Shown here in pieces: positions 12,201-24,359 of a stretch of DNA of 64,000 bases. Source of the stretch: Anaeramoeba flamelloides. Taxonomy: Eukaryota; Metamonada; Anaeramoebidae. Positions within the stretch are counted from its first letter, which is position 1. Each line of letters begins with the position of its first letter. The stretch covers positions 15,810,001 to 15,874,000 of the forward strand of contig JANTQA010000023.1 of NCBI GenBank assembly GCA_027625915.1, in the 5' to 3' direction. The translations under genes were made by a program, and so were the position numbers. The notes under the pieces are model-generated. The model searched no databases. It saw only the letters and a list, made by a program, of their open reading frames with translations, and was not told the origin of the DNA.

Positions 12201-14086
12201 AACTTTTCTTTTAAAAAAATTATTTTATTTTTAAACAAAAACAAAAAAAAGAGAAAGAAAAGCAATACTTAAATAGAGAGCAAAAAAATAACAAAAAAAA
12301 GTCATAAATTAATTTAAAATTTTTTTTTTCCACCTTGTGTATTGAATGGGCTGTTTATCGTTTCCTATTATGTCGAAAATTTCTCGATCATCACCATGAT
12401 AACACCCTGTTCAAGTATAACCTTACTTAACAGAAGTTGATTCCAGCACAAGGCAGAAACACAATTTCAAAATTAATAGGTCACTTTGTCAATTAATTTT
12501 GATTCTTGTATACAGATCCACTTTTAACCCATTTAAATACTGATATCTTCAATTACTCTAATAGATTTATCTTTTTCAATTTATAAAAAAAAATTTAGAT
12601 TACCACTAAAAAGAAATTTCCATAAGAGGAAAATAAATACCAAAAAAAGCTTTGCTTTAGCTATTTCTTTGTTGATTCTTTTCATTTATCCATAAGAAAA
12701 TATGACTGTTTGCTTTAGTTCCAAGTTTTTGATCCATAACAAAGGCGTCTTCACTTCTCGAATTATCATGAATCTTCTAACCCCAAGAATTTATATATGG
12801 AATGGTTTTTATTTCTGATCTTAAAGAGTAAATATACATATTTGATCAGAATAATTCTAAATAAATTTAATATTTTGAAAAAATATTTGCAAATCTAAAA
12901 ATTCATTAATAATTTGGAAAATGATGTTAGAAAAAATAAATACTTGAACTGATTTTAATCATTTTAGATTACTGTCAAAAGAAAAACAATTAGGAAAAGA
13001 TGAAAAAAAAATTATTCAAAGAGTTTTTTAAAATATTTTTTTTTTTTTTTTTACATATTGTTTTGATTTGGAAAATTTTCAAGTGATTTAGATTGAATCA
13101 TAAAACCGCACAAGCTACACAGACAACACATACCACATATTTAAAACACATACCGCACACACACAAACTATTAGTAGAGAAAAATGTGATTTTTCGTTGC
13201 GAAATTTTAAATTTTTTTTTTTTCCTTGAAATCGCCGTTAATACTAAATATTTATAACCATTTTGGTTTTCTTTATTAAAATAATTATTTAGGAATGTTT
13301 TTACAATCACATGCATACCCAAAATTCCCAACACCAAACCTCCTAAAAACATCAGCCCATCCATCTTCCTTAACACCATCCTTTTATTATGGCGATTATA
13401 ATAAATTTGAAAATAACTCACAATCTCCCTTTTTTTTAAATAATTCACCAACCACATTTTTGCGTTCAATTTCACCGCAAGGTTTGTTTAATTCATGTTC
13501 TCCAAACTTTGATAATTTAAACCTCCAGATTTCAACTTCCCCTAGTTTCCAAATTCCGGAAATATGGGAACAAATAATGAAAGAATGGAAAGAAAATCAA
13601 ATTAACCGCATGAGTACCAATATACAACCATTCCAGCAACAACCACAATTGCAACAGCAGAAACAACCACAGCAGCAGCAACAATCACAAATGCAACAAC
13701 AAAAACAGCAACAGCAACAACTACAGTTTCAACAGTTTCAACAAATGCAACAACAAAAATTCCAACAACAACAATATCAACAATACCAACAATTCCAGCA
13801 ATACCAACAATTCCAACAATTACAAAAAAAACAACAATTTCAAAAAAAACAACAAAATACCTTTTCTAAAAGCCCCCAATTAAAAAAAGTCAAAGATCAA
13901 TTTGAATATATTTCACAATATTCAAATAATAACAATTTCAACAACCAAAACCCGAATAAGAACCTTTTAGAACGTATAATTATTCAACAAAGAATTGAAG
14001 AAGTTGGAAAAAAAACTAAACAACAACAGCAACAACATCATCAGCAACAGCCACGGCTACAACTACAACGAAAACAACCACAACAA

Positions 14087-14118
<32 letters not shown>

Positions 14119-14236
14119 GCAACAACAACTAAAATTTCAACAAATCGAACATGATCAGGATGATGATCAAGAAACTTTAAATCAAATAGAACCAAAATTT
14201 GTGCCAAATTTAACCGATAAATGGTTTAATGATTAA
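9254..14236 (+). CDS. E2F/DP-like winged-helix protein with Lys/Glu and Gln-rich tail (3 inferred exons)
   Basis: Inferred exons 9254-9788, 10071-11201 and 13293-14236 join in frame, giving 869 aa. Both introns are phase 1 with GTAAGT...CAG and GTAATT...TAG borders. The join of exons 1 and 2 creates one continuous winged-helix segment, about residues 158-223: CRKAIGMLSYLIFSELKNG followed by SQITESTGFNKQRI and IFKGSGILKER. This matches the E2F pattern (K-x-L-G-L-L-x-x-x-F, then RRIYDITNVLEGIGLI), though the DNA-contacting RRIYD is QRICV here. After the fold come a basic Lys/Asn region, a KEKEKE tract and, in exon 3, a polyglutamine domain, a common layout for activation regions. E2F/DP proteins control cell-cycle genes from the nucleus. 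No dimerisation, marked-box or Rb-binding segment is recognised. The exon 3 join is weaker, because exon 2 could instead end at the stop at 11236 with 13295-14236 as a separate gene. Confidence 0.6.
11480..12135. repeat. Hairpin mosaic repeat, array 1 (in intron 2 of the E2F-like gene)
   Basis: Several consecutive imperfect palindromes of about 80-90 bp. One type runs GTTAGGTTTTTTT ... TTTGAGAAATAA ... AGAAAATTT then back in inverse complement. A second runs GGTTTTCCAGAATTT ... GATTTTACTCTATTCTTTTG and back to GGAAAACCTAGGCAC. Units are separated by GGCACTTGACGGCACTCTACGG-like spacers. The same units recur at 17.1, 41.6 and 60.9 kb. Confidence 0.7.
12330..12800 (-). pseudogene. Coding-like fragments antisense within the long intron
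   Basis: Two stretches on the minus strand are richer in G+C and read as protein-like sequence. Near 12330-12470 the reading is CVSALCWNQLLL and, after a frame change or a 20 base GTAAGG...CAG gap, CYHGDDREIFDIIGNDKQPI. Near 12650-12780 it is IHDNSRSEDAFVMDQKLG followed by SHIFLWINEKNQ and a stop. Neither has an initiator Met. They look like remains of a gene or transposon protein. No family is assigned. Confidence 0.3.
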
Positions 14237-17139
14237 TGTGAAAAGAAAATAAATCTTTTTATAAGAATGTAAAATCTTTTAATATTGATTTACTTTTTTT
14301 CATAATTTTTTTTTTTTATTTATTAACAATTATTAATTTTTCTTGTAATAATAATATTTCATTTATAAAGATTATATATTTTTAATGTAAAAAAATTCTA
14401 TCTAGAAGTATCCTTCTTATTCTTTCTCTTGAATTTATATATTGATAAATTTTTTTTTTAAAATCAAAATATTGTAAAAATATTTTATTTTCCTTCTTCT
14501 TCTTTTTTTTTTTAAAAAGTGAAGAATTGAATTTAAAAATAGTTAAATTTTAACTATTGCCTTAATCATCATTTTAAATTCAATTTTTTTTTTTTTATAT
14601 TTCTAATAATAAAATGTAAACATAAATTCAAAAATAGTTTAATACCAAACGATTAAAAAACAACCAACCAATTTGTCCTATTTTCATTTAAATTTTAGAA
14701 TAACAATTCTTTTATTAGTATATTGTTAAAGTTTTTAATTTAATTTTTTGATCTGATTTGTTTGTGATTATACTTTATAGACTTTTTTTTTTAAAAAAAA
14801 TGATGATCAACATCGTTTCAATTTAAAAAGGAAATTTATAATAGAAGGTAATAATTTTTCCTTACATAAACATGAAAAATTTTTTCAAAAAAAAATTATT
14901 CAATTGTGGTTAAATTTTCACTTCAAAATAAATTCACTTAGAATAAAAACTATTGGTTAAAAAGAGATCTTTGATTGAATATTATTTTTCAAGATATTCT
15001 ACAATTTATTTTGAAAAATCCAATTTTCTTGTATAATTTTTTTCAAATTTAGAGTAAAAAAAATTGAATTGTTTTGTTCCAGATAAGAGGTTTCATTTTA
15101 TTATATTTTTAAAATGTATTTTAAATTTAATAAATATTTTTGAAATTTAAACCATTTTCCAGTTAAAGGGACTAGTTTTAATAAGTGAATTATATATGTT
15201 TAAAGTGTTTGCATAGGTATTAGAAGTAAAAATTAATTTTGGGAAATTTTCAAAATTGAAATTATTTTTTCACATTTTTACACATTTTTTTTTTTTTGAT
15301 TTTTTTATTAAAACCTAATTCATTTGCAAAATTTTTTTTTATTGAAAGATCTCGAGAGTCACTGGGTAAAAAAAATTATTCTAATTGTATTAAAAAGGTT
15401 AACAGACGGTAGGGAAATAATATTGATTTCTCTTGCAATTCTATTCGATCTTTGATCTTGATATTTGTTTAATAAATGTGAAAAATTTTCACTTCATTTT
15501 CTTTTCCTTTTTCAAATAGAGACCACAAATACCAACAAACTTCGTTTGGGAACTTGATTTCAAAAAGAAAATTATGTAAAATGAAGTTAAAATTATTTCA
15601 ATGTTATTAAATCTACAATTGGAGATTAAAAGAAAATATTGTTGTTTTTTTTTTTCGAAAGAGAATTCAGAGATCTTTTGGGTTTCAATTTTTAAGAAAA
15701 TATATAGATCGATTAAATTCACTTAAGAAAGGATATCAACTAACCCCTTGTGTGTATTATTATACTTATTTCTTATTTTCTCTTCAAAGGCCAATTATAA
15801 AAAAATATTGATATTTGGAAGTTTTTTTTTAGGGAACATTTGAAAAAAACCAATTTTTTTTTTCAAGAACATAAATGTAAAAGTTAAAATAAAACAATAA
15901 TCTGTAATTTTATTGAGTTTAGATGAAAAAGAGAGGAAATAACACTAAATTTTACTAAACAATAATAACAAACAACTTTTTTTGAAACAAATAAGAAAAT
16001 TTATTGAGAATCGATTGTCGTATTAGTATTTGTACCCACTCTATATTTTATTAAATTTTAATACCCGAATACTTTTTATATATCCTACACTATCTATTAG
16101 AAAAAAAAGGATAAAAATTCAACTTATTCAGTTTTTTTTTTTAATTCCAAATTCTTACTTGAAGAATTTTTATTTCACATGATGCAAACCCAATATATAT
16201 CATAGAAAAGTATTTAACAAAAAAATATAGATCATAAATACATACTTTTTTGAGTAAATATCATTTTATTAACTAATGGAAAATAAAAATTTAATTGAAT
16301 GATTTGTTCAGTTACAGTTGTCCGAATAATAGATACATAAAAGTTGAATCCAGTTTCAAAAAAAAAACAGAATCTAACTTTTTGATAGAAGACCCCTTCC
16401 TTAATTTGTCAAATAAATCCACAATAAACAAAATAAAAAATACGGCTTTGGTTACTTATATCTGTAAAATTATTAGAAGAGAAATTCCAAAAATTGATGA
16501 ATCAAAATGGAAAATTGATATAAAAAAAGAGAGTAAATTTTAAAGAAAATTTGAATCATAAAAAAAACAAAAAAAATTCAAAAAATTTTATAAAAAGTGA
16601 AGAAAATTTTTGAACAAATTGCATATCTATTATAAAATTTACTCAAAATCTCAAGTTTTTACCTTCAAAATTGATTTTAAATTTGTTTTACTATTGGGTA
16701 GCGAATTGGATGTTGTATTGGAACAAGAAAAAAAAATAAAAATAAGGTTTTTGTTTTGAAAAATCACGTATCTAAGAAAATAAAATTGAAAATTTTTATT
16801 TCGAAAAAACTACTACACTCATTTTTCCTTCACCTTTAATCCTTAATTATAAATTTTCTTTACAATATAATCAAAATTCGAGAACTTCAAATCCGTGAAG
16901 GTATTGTATTTAATGTTTTTAGTATAATCACCATTTTTAAAAGTCTCTAACCGAGAAAAAAGGTTGTATTTTTCGGGTATAAAAAATTCAAAAGAAATAT
17001 AAGGATGAATTTGTTTCATTCAACTTGTGGATATTTGCTTTGATAGATAATAACTAATAGTTTTGAAAACACTTGTAATCATCTAATAAAACCGAATAGA
17101 GAAAAAAAATTACTTGTGATAATTATTGGGTTACTCTGT
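14237..17139. other. Intergenic region, no convincing gene
   Basis: Very A+T-rich, with long T and A runs directly after the stop at 14236 where transcript ends are expected. An 82-codon frame at 16295-16543 starts at TTG and has an ordinary residue mix (SYSCPNNRYIKVES, TALVTYICKIIRREIPK). It may be an exon relic but has no recognisable family. 15480-15850 carries a repeat found inverted at 21840-22000, and 16590-16760 matches 5.7 and 50.6 kb. Confidence 0.45.
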
Positions 17140-17955
17140 TTATTTCGTTTTTTGAAAATTTAAGGTTTTATTTGTTAAGTGTTCTAGGTTTTTTAAGGTT
17201 TTCTATTTTGTTTGTAATATCTATTGATTTTGGTTAGGTTTTTTTGAGTTTTTTATTTATTTGGAAAATTGTATAAAATTTTCTGTTTATTTTAAAAAAT
17301 GAAAAAAAAAACTAAACGAAGTGTCGTCAATTGCCGTCAAGTACCGATGTTTTTATTGTTTTTTTTTGTTTTATCTATATAATCTACTGGGGTTTCAAAT
17401 AAACAGTATACCCAAGAAAAGATAAAGGCGGTTTTATTAATTTCTGAAATAACAAAGAAATGTATTTATTTTTCTGTTTATTTCAACATTAAATTATATC
17501 TTACAAAAGTGTCCGTCAAGTCCCAAGCTTTTCTAGAATTCAAAAGAATAAAGAAAAATCAAATATTTTGCTCAATACTTTTAAATTCTGGAAAAGATAT
17601 CGGTGAGTTTTTTTATTTTTTGCAAGAAACTGAAAATTTATAAAAATTTTCCTGTTTATTTGAAAAAATAAAAAAACCTAACGAAAGTGCCCGTCAAGTG
17701 CCTAGCTTTTCTTGAGGTTTTCTATTTTAATAGTAAAATCTATTGATTTTCATTGGGTTTTTTTGAATTTTCGAAATAAACTGAAAATTTATTAAAATTT
17801 TCTGTTTATTTCAAAAACTCAAAAAAACCTAGAATACTTCACAAATAAATAGAAAACTCAAGAAAAGCTAACGGCGGTTTTCCAGAATTTACAAGAATTG
17901 AGTAAAATCTTTGATTTTTCTTTATTCTTTTGAATCCTAGAAAACCTAACGGAAA
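17140..17955. repeat. Hairpin mosaic repeat, array 2
   Basis: The same palindromic units as at 11.5-12.1 kb. GGTTTTTTTGA ... AAATAAACTGAAAATTT and its inverse complement, the TTTTCCAGAATTTACAAGAATTG ... CTTTATTCTTTTGAATC unit, and GTGCCCGTCAAGTGCCTAG-like spacers alternate for about 800 bp. Individual arms are 25-40 bp and imperfect. Confidence 0.7.
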
Positions 17956-18308
17956 AATCAAAAAAAAAAAAATTTTTTTAAATACAAATCAATAAATAAT
18001 TCTTTAATAGTCCAAATAAATGATTATCCGTTTGAAAGATATTTATTAACTTTAAAATACTTTTGAAATATATGATTCTAACTGCTTAACTAGAAATAAA
18101 AAAAATATTCATATTTTTTGCTATTAAATTTGAAAAAAATCTTTCTCGAAACTGGAAATTTTGGATTCTATAAAATAAATTGTTAAATATCTTTCAAATA
18201 TAATTTTTGATCAAAGATTTCTTATTACCTAATAGTTTTTTTTATAATTGAAGTTATCAAAAAGTGAAAAATTATCAAATTTTAATTATTTTCAAAAAAT
18301 TTTTTCAG

Positions 18309-18585
18309 GATCTGTTTTCAAAAAGTCTTTGTGGGCCGGCATTATTTTAATAACTGTCTTCTTCAAATACGAGTAATTTTTGGGTTGAAATATTGTTTCA
18401 ACTTCTTAATCAAAATCAATTTAACACAAAGAAGCGAAAGTTTGCCATCTCACTTGATGAGCACCTTAAAATCTAAATGTAATTCACAAAAAAGGATTAA
18501 AAAAAGAAATCCAAAGCGGACAGGATCACCAAAAAAGGATTTTAAACACTCTGAAGAGTTTTTACTAAACAGTGTCTCTTTTTAA
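18309..18585 (+). other. Coding-like segment, possible terminal exon
   Basis: A TTTTTTCAG acceptor-like site ends at 18308. In one frame the sequence reads SVFKKSLWAGIILITVFFKYE then TAA at 18374-18376, a single hydrophobic helix with a charged tail, such as the C-terminus of a small membrane protein. An overlapping longer frame runs to 18585 with no ATG near its start. G+C is above the background. No upstream exon was found, because 18060-18250 is repeat. This may be a gene relic. Confidence 0.25.
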
Positions 18586-18673
18586 AATTTTGTTAGGAGT
18601 TGTTTAACGAAATCAAACAATTTTCCAAAATACTCTCTCATGAAAAACAATAATTTTGAATTTATTTTTTTTT

Positions 18674-21600
18674 ATGCTCAAACAATTACCAAGAACCCTA
18701 TGGTTTGCTTGTTATTCCAACTTTTTTTTATTGTTGACTTATTCCGTTGTTGTTTCAGTTCTTGGTGAACAGTCTAGGCTAACTGGGGCAAGTTCAAGTT
18801 TTGTGGGCTTTATCTTGGGTTGTTATTCGATCACTGAATTTTTTGGTAACATTGGTCTTGGATATCTTTCAGACAGATTTGGGCGAGCACCAATGCTGTT
18901 TATTTCAAACATTGGGTTGGCTATTTCAGTCTCTTTAACTGGACTTTCTGAAAACAAATGGTATTTGCTCTCGGTACGTTTACTGAGCGGTCTTTTTTCA
19001 GGTAAATTTACTTTTTCATTTTGATCCTTTGAATTGACTAATTTTGATACAAACACACCAAAGAAAGTGCTTATGATGATTTTGTTCATTAAAACAAAAT
19101 TTTTTGAAAAGTCTGTTTTCTGCTTTGAGGGATCATGTCCCACAGGAACAGAAAGGTGTATTTTTTAAACTTTTAATATTTTTTTTGATTTTGAATTACA
19201 AAAGCATTGTTAACTGTACTGTTGCTTGTTAAACTTTTGAGAGAATAATAAAACAAGAAATTACAAATCAAAATAATAAAAAAAAAAAGAACATCAAGAA
19301 TTATTTTTTTAAAAGCAGAAGGAAATTTTATTTTGCGATTTTGAAGTGATCAAGAAAATAAACATCAAAACAACACACCTTAAAGAATTTAAAATTTGGT
19401 TTTTAAAACTCGAGACTGTGGTGAATAAATAAAAAAATTCGATCAATTTTCCTTCCCAAAATTGAGGTATTAAACGTTCGAAAATATCAATTAATTTAAG
19501 GGGGAAAGTTCTAAATTAATTCTTCATATATGATACAAACGCTTCCTTTTATATTGGTTAAGGTTCAGGCGATCCTTTATTAACAGATTAAAATAAAATT
19601 TTTACAAAAAATGGATTTTTTTTATTTTTCGTTTTATTGTAAATAACTCACCAACCACACAACAATAATCAAGAGTTGTATTGGTTTATGTGGAAATTAT
19701 TGATTTTTATTGGGTTATTAGTACTTTTGCTAGATCTGATTTGAATGAAAAACTAATTGGATTAATCTCTTCTGAGGTGGATTTTTAAGGTCTTGATATG
19801 TGTTTTTTCGAGTAGAACAAAAAAACAACATGTAAAAATTAATTTTTTTTCACTAAAACAATTTTATTTTAATCTGTTAATAAAAGGATCGCCTGAACCT
19901 TAACCAATATAAAATGAAGCGTTTGTATCATATATAAAGAATTAATTTGGAACGTACATCCTTAATAGTTGTTTAAAAAAAAAGTAGATCAAAAGATTAA
20001 AAAAGTCTGGGAAACTTAAGTACTTGAAAACATTTTTGATAAATTTCATATTTTTTTTTTTAAAGGATGATATAGGATTTTCTTTTTTTGAAAAATTTCA
20101 CAAAATTTGATAACTAATTATCAGTAAACAAACAAATTTTTAACAGTTTAAATAATAATCAGCAGAAATACACATCTCTTGACAAATTAATTTAATTTTG
20201 AAATTGAAGTTGAATACTCATCAACATTTTAATAAAATAATGTATTCAATTTTACAAAATTTATTATTTCCAAATAACCCTCATATTTTTAACCACACTA
20301 CAAAAAATCTCTCTGGATTTTACAAATATTTTTTCTCTTTTAAAAATTCTTCCCCCCTTTAAAGTGTTGGAAAGTGTATCAAAGGTTTGTAAATAATATG
20401 AAAGCCTTAAAAAGGGTTGAAAGATTTTTAAAAGTCATCAGATTTTATAATACTGTTACCGCAGTGGAAATAGCACACTTAAAAATATATTTCATTTTGA
20501 AGTAAACCAATTCAAATAAAATAGGAACTTACAATCTTTTAAAAAATTTAAATACAATAAAAGAGTTTTATTTTAATATATATCAATTTATTTTTGTATT
20601 TCAGACACTTAATTTTATTGTTTCTAGTATTTAAATCTATTCCAATTAGTATCTTAGATTTAAATCGCTTTATTTCAATATAATTAATAATTTTTAATAT
20701 AAAATTCACACGAAAATATTATTTAAAACCACAATTCTGAAATATTTTGAAATAGTTTAACTACAAAAAAAAATAAAAAATATGTGCGATTTTCGCTGTG
20801 TGAATATGTAAACATTTTCATTTTTTTTTTTTTTTTTTAATTGAAACGAAACGAATTAATTATTGGTGAAGAAATCATGGAAAAATAAGGGTTATGGTTA
20901 TTGAGTTTAATAACTGGAATCACCAACATCTGACGATATCTGTTGAAATACTCTGTAAATAACAAACCACTTCAAAAGGACAAAAACAACGGAATGAAGA
21001 AAATACTATTGATAGATCATATATTCCCATGAAGAAATAAAACAATAATTGTTCTGAAAAGACGCAGAATAATTTCTTTAGTACAGAACCAACCTTTTTG
21101 TTACAAGCAATGAAGCCACAAAAAAAAAAAGCGTGAAAGTGTTTTGTATTGAAGAAAAATTTCAAATCAAAGTCGTTTATATGGATCTACTCACATACAA
21201 AACATACAATTAAAAAGAAAGTATATTTTTTTAAAGGAAACACATTGAAATATTATGTTATTATTGGGCGGTAAAAGAATGAACATAAGTAATTTTCTTG
21301 TATAAGGCGATGATTGATCCAAATAAGTAAAAGAAAGGTTCACTTTTAATGACCAAAAGGCTATAAGAAACGAATTTAGATATGATGCTTATTATGTAGA
21401 ACTTTGTTTACTAAAGTGCACTATTCTTTTTTTTTTTTAGGAGGGGCAAGAAAAAAATGCATTGGTAAATGTGTTTAAATTCTATAAGGAATATTAATCG
21501 ATCAAAGATTAGATACTCATCAACTAATTTTATTTGAGTTCTTCAAAAAAGAAAAACTCAATTTTAACCTAATATCAATTGTTCGAAAAAAATTATTGAT

Positions 21601-24105
21601 CGAACGAAAAAAGGTTAGGTAATTCAAAAAATAAAATGATAACAAAAAACTCAAAAGATGAAAAAATGATTTTTCATATTTTTCAAAAATCAAAATTATT
21701 TCCAATTTGAATGGAATTGTATTACTGTCATTCTTTTAACTGTTTTAATTGTGTTAAATTTTGAATTTTAGTTTATAATACATCACGAATCGGCAGTATA
21801 CCCCGAGATTTTATATTCATAGTGTTATTTAATACTAAACTTTGTTTCAGCTAAAGGGGGTCTCCAAAAAAAACATTTTTTCAAAATATCAATTATTTTT
21901 TATAATTGGCCTTTGAAGAACAAATAAGAAATAATTAGAATAATAAATATCAAAGGATAGTTGATATTCGGTATGGAATAAATCTAATAAATCAATAGAT
22001 TTTCTTAAAAATTGAAAAACTCAAATTCCTAAGTGGCAATATAAAGAAAAACAACAATGTTCATTTTGATCTTCAATTAAAGATCAAAGGAAATTCCAAT
22101 AGAAATAGATATTATTTCTCTACAATCATTTTTACCATTTCAGTAACAGTAGAAGAACAGTTTTTTACTAGTGTATCGATCTCGCAATAAAAAATTTTTT
22201 TGCAACTGAATTATTTTTAAAAAAAAAATTGAAAATTAATAATGTTTCAAAAAAAAATTGAAAAAAAGCAAAATGAGAAAAAATGTACAAAATTTTGAAA
22301 TTTCCAAAATAAATTTTTTCTTCTAATCTGGTTTCAAACTCTTTAAACACATTTAATCCACCCACCCACCCACCACCCCCCCCGCACAACAGTGCTCCTT
22401 TGGGCTGGAAAATGGTTTACAATAGATCTAGAAACAATAATTTACCACAAGCAATTATTAATATAAATATTAAGATATAAATCCATTTCCAAACAAAATC
22501 AAAACCAAAGATAATAATAATGTAATCTGGACCATTGGTTTATTTTTTGTTAATTTTTTTTTAATAAGCTATTCTTTATTTAGGAACTCTTTATTGATCA
22601 AACATATATTATTTTTTAAAATTAGTTAATATTTGAAATTATCCGAAAATTTATCGACTATTAAATCGTAATTAATTGTGTAAAAAAATTATTTATACAA
22701 ATATCATGGTTTCTAATTTACTAATATTTTCAATACTATCCCGACTCACAAATCAAAATCACTATTTTTAAAAATCAAAAAGTGAATTGAAATAGAAATA
22801 ATCGATTTCTCAAATTATTTTAATGAAATTTTTTAACAAATAAAAAAAAAAAAAAAAATAGGAATTTATCCTGTTGGACAGGCAACGATAAAAGATTATA
22901 CAAACGATATTGATGTTATCAATAAACTCATGGGACTAATTTTATTTTCGCACGGTACTGGATTTGTTCTTGGGCCAATTTTGGTGATTATCCTTTCCAG
23001 TTTTGGTTTCAATTTTAAAAATTTTTGTTTGGCAATAGGAATTGGATTTTTATTTTTTAGTATTATATTCTTCTTTTTTATTCCAGAAATAAGAAAAATT
23101 GAACCACCGAAAAAAAAATATCATTTATTTCTTTGGAAAAAAACAAATGAAAAGGATAAAGACAACAACAACAGTGATAATCAGAATATAAAATTAAAAA
23201 AAAAATTAAAAACAGATGAAGCAAGTTTAATAAATAAATGCGAGAATGAAATAATAACCGAAATTAATAACCCAGTGGATAAAAGAAATAATAACGCAAA
23301 TAGCAAAAGTAAAATAAATGATGAAACAATTATTGATAAAAAAGAAATCCAATTAGAAAGTGAAATCGACGACGAACCCAAGGCCGAAGAATTCAACGAA
23401 TTTGATGAAGAAAAAGTTAATAGTCGAATGGAATTGATGGACTTTAAAAGTAAAGGTGATAAAGAGAAAAAAACAATTTTTTCAAAAGATCTATTCACTA
23501 AGGATCTCGTAATATTATATCTTGAGAATTTTATCCAGATTATACCAATAGAAGTTTTCCTGCTTATAATGCCTCTTTTCATAGTTGATATATACCATTT
23601 AAAGGCAAGTTTTTATTCTTCATTAATGATATCATGCCATGGTTTAATCCAGCAAATTAGTTGCTATTATTATACACCATGGATAACAAAAAAACTTGGA
23701 GAAACCAAAGCTTGGAATTATACTAATATAATATTAATAGTGCTTCTCCCGCTCTTCAATTGGGCCGACAAATATTGGATTTTTTTTATATTATATTCAA
23801 GTTATGTATTCTTTTTCTGCACCATTTATCTTTTGTGCTCTTCTTTGTTGATTAAAATCTCACCAAATAACTGCGAGGGGACAGTAATGGGAATAGGAAT
23901 GATTTTCCAATCAATATCAACTGCCACATCGCCAATTTATTCAATGCTAATCTATAAAAAGAAATTATTATGGCTTTCAATATTATTTGTTTCACTGACA
24001 ATTTTTGGTATTTTTTTATTTCTTTTTGTTAATTTTAAAAAAAAAGAAACAAAAACAAATTCAAAAAAAAATTCAGAAAAAAATTCAAATAGAATTGATT
24101 TTTGA
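18674..24105 (+). CDS. MFS (major facilitator superfamily) transporter, 2 exons, 523 aa
   Basis: Exons 18674-19001 and 22862-24105 join in phase 1 (GTAAAT...TAG) and restore RLLSGLFSG-IYPVGQATIKDY, the TM4-TM5 region of MFS proteins. Exon 1 holds TM1-TM4 and the loop 2-3 signature GYLSDRFGRAP (D67, R68, G70, R71). Exon 2 holds TM5 with HGTGFVLGPI, TM6, a long charged cytosolic loop of about 115 residues (rich in Lys, Asn and Glu), then TM7-TM12. All twelve segments are present and the frame is intact. MFS proteins move small solutes across membranes by rocker-switch uniport, symport or antiport. The sequence resembles the Tet/MFS_1 drug-transporter type, but the substrate cannot be predicted. 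The start is the first ATG; the frame opens slightly upstream without one. Oddities are the 3.86 kb intron, which carries a MITE and G-runs, and the large central loop. Confidence 0.85.
19508..19953. mobile_element. 446 bp MITE with ~95 bp terminal inverted repeats, inside the MFS intron
   Basis: The left arm GTTCTAAATTAATTCTTC... and the right arm (inverse complement GTTCCAAATTAATTCTTT...) match over about 95 bp, including ATATATGATACAAACGCTTC and GGTTCAGGCGATCC, with only a few differences. The interior is about 260 bp and non-coding. Long TIRs with no gene indicate a non-autonomous DNA transposon. No target duplication is obvious. Confidence 0.75.
21888..21967. repeat. Repeat inverted relative to 15740-15800
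   Basis: TTTTTTATAATTGGCCTTTGAAGA and a following AATAAGAAATAA ... TAGTTGATAT block match the inverse complement of 15740-15800. Similarity probably extends over 21840-22000. This is a dispersed non-coding repeat within the MFS intron. Confidence 0.5.
22358..22383 (-). other. Strong G-quadruplex motif in the MFS intron
   Basis: The minus strand reads eight G, then TGGT, then GGGTGGGTGGGTGG, satisfying the four G3 tracts with single-base loops rule. It is the most G-rich tract in the window. It lies on the template strand of the MFS gene, about 480 bp before exon 2. Confidence 0.6.
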
Positions 24106-24359
24106 TTTTTATTTGTATTTATTTTTAAAAAATAATAAAAACTTTGACTCAAAAATATTTTTTAATAAAAATTTATATTCGTATTAAAACACCAATTTGA
24201 AAATAAATATTGATTTTTTATTTTAGTCTTAGTGTGCTTTATTTATTAATTAAAAATTTAAAACAAAAAGTCTGTTTAAATATGTTTTATACATGATGAA
24301 TAAATAAATTATTGATAAACATAATACACTTGGTTTTTATTTTTAATTCGTGTTATACA

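Noticed and set aside
12330-12470. CDC20-like WD repeat (ALCWNQLLL)
   Set aside because: The resemblance is limited to about ten residues and does not continue into the rest of a WD blade.
14016-14207. Val/Ala-rich minus-strand frame
   Set aside because: It is the antisense of the CAA/CAG run in the E2F-like gene.
20920-21165. 81-codon minus frame in the MFS intron
   Set aside because: It starts at TTG and is rich in Phe and Cys from A+T-rich DNA. No homologue pattern; treated as chance.
22168-22389. Minus-strand frame beginning MCGGGGGWVGG
   Set aside because: It is a translation of the G-run tract followed by poly-Phe. It has no family and lies in an intron.
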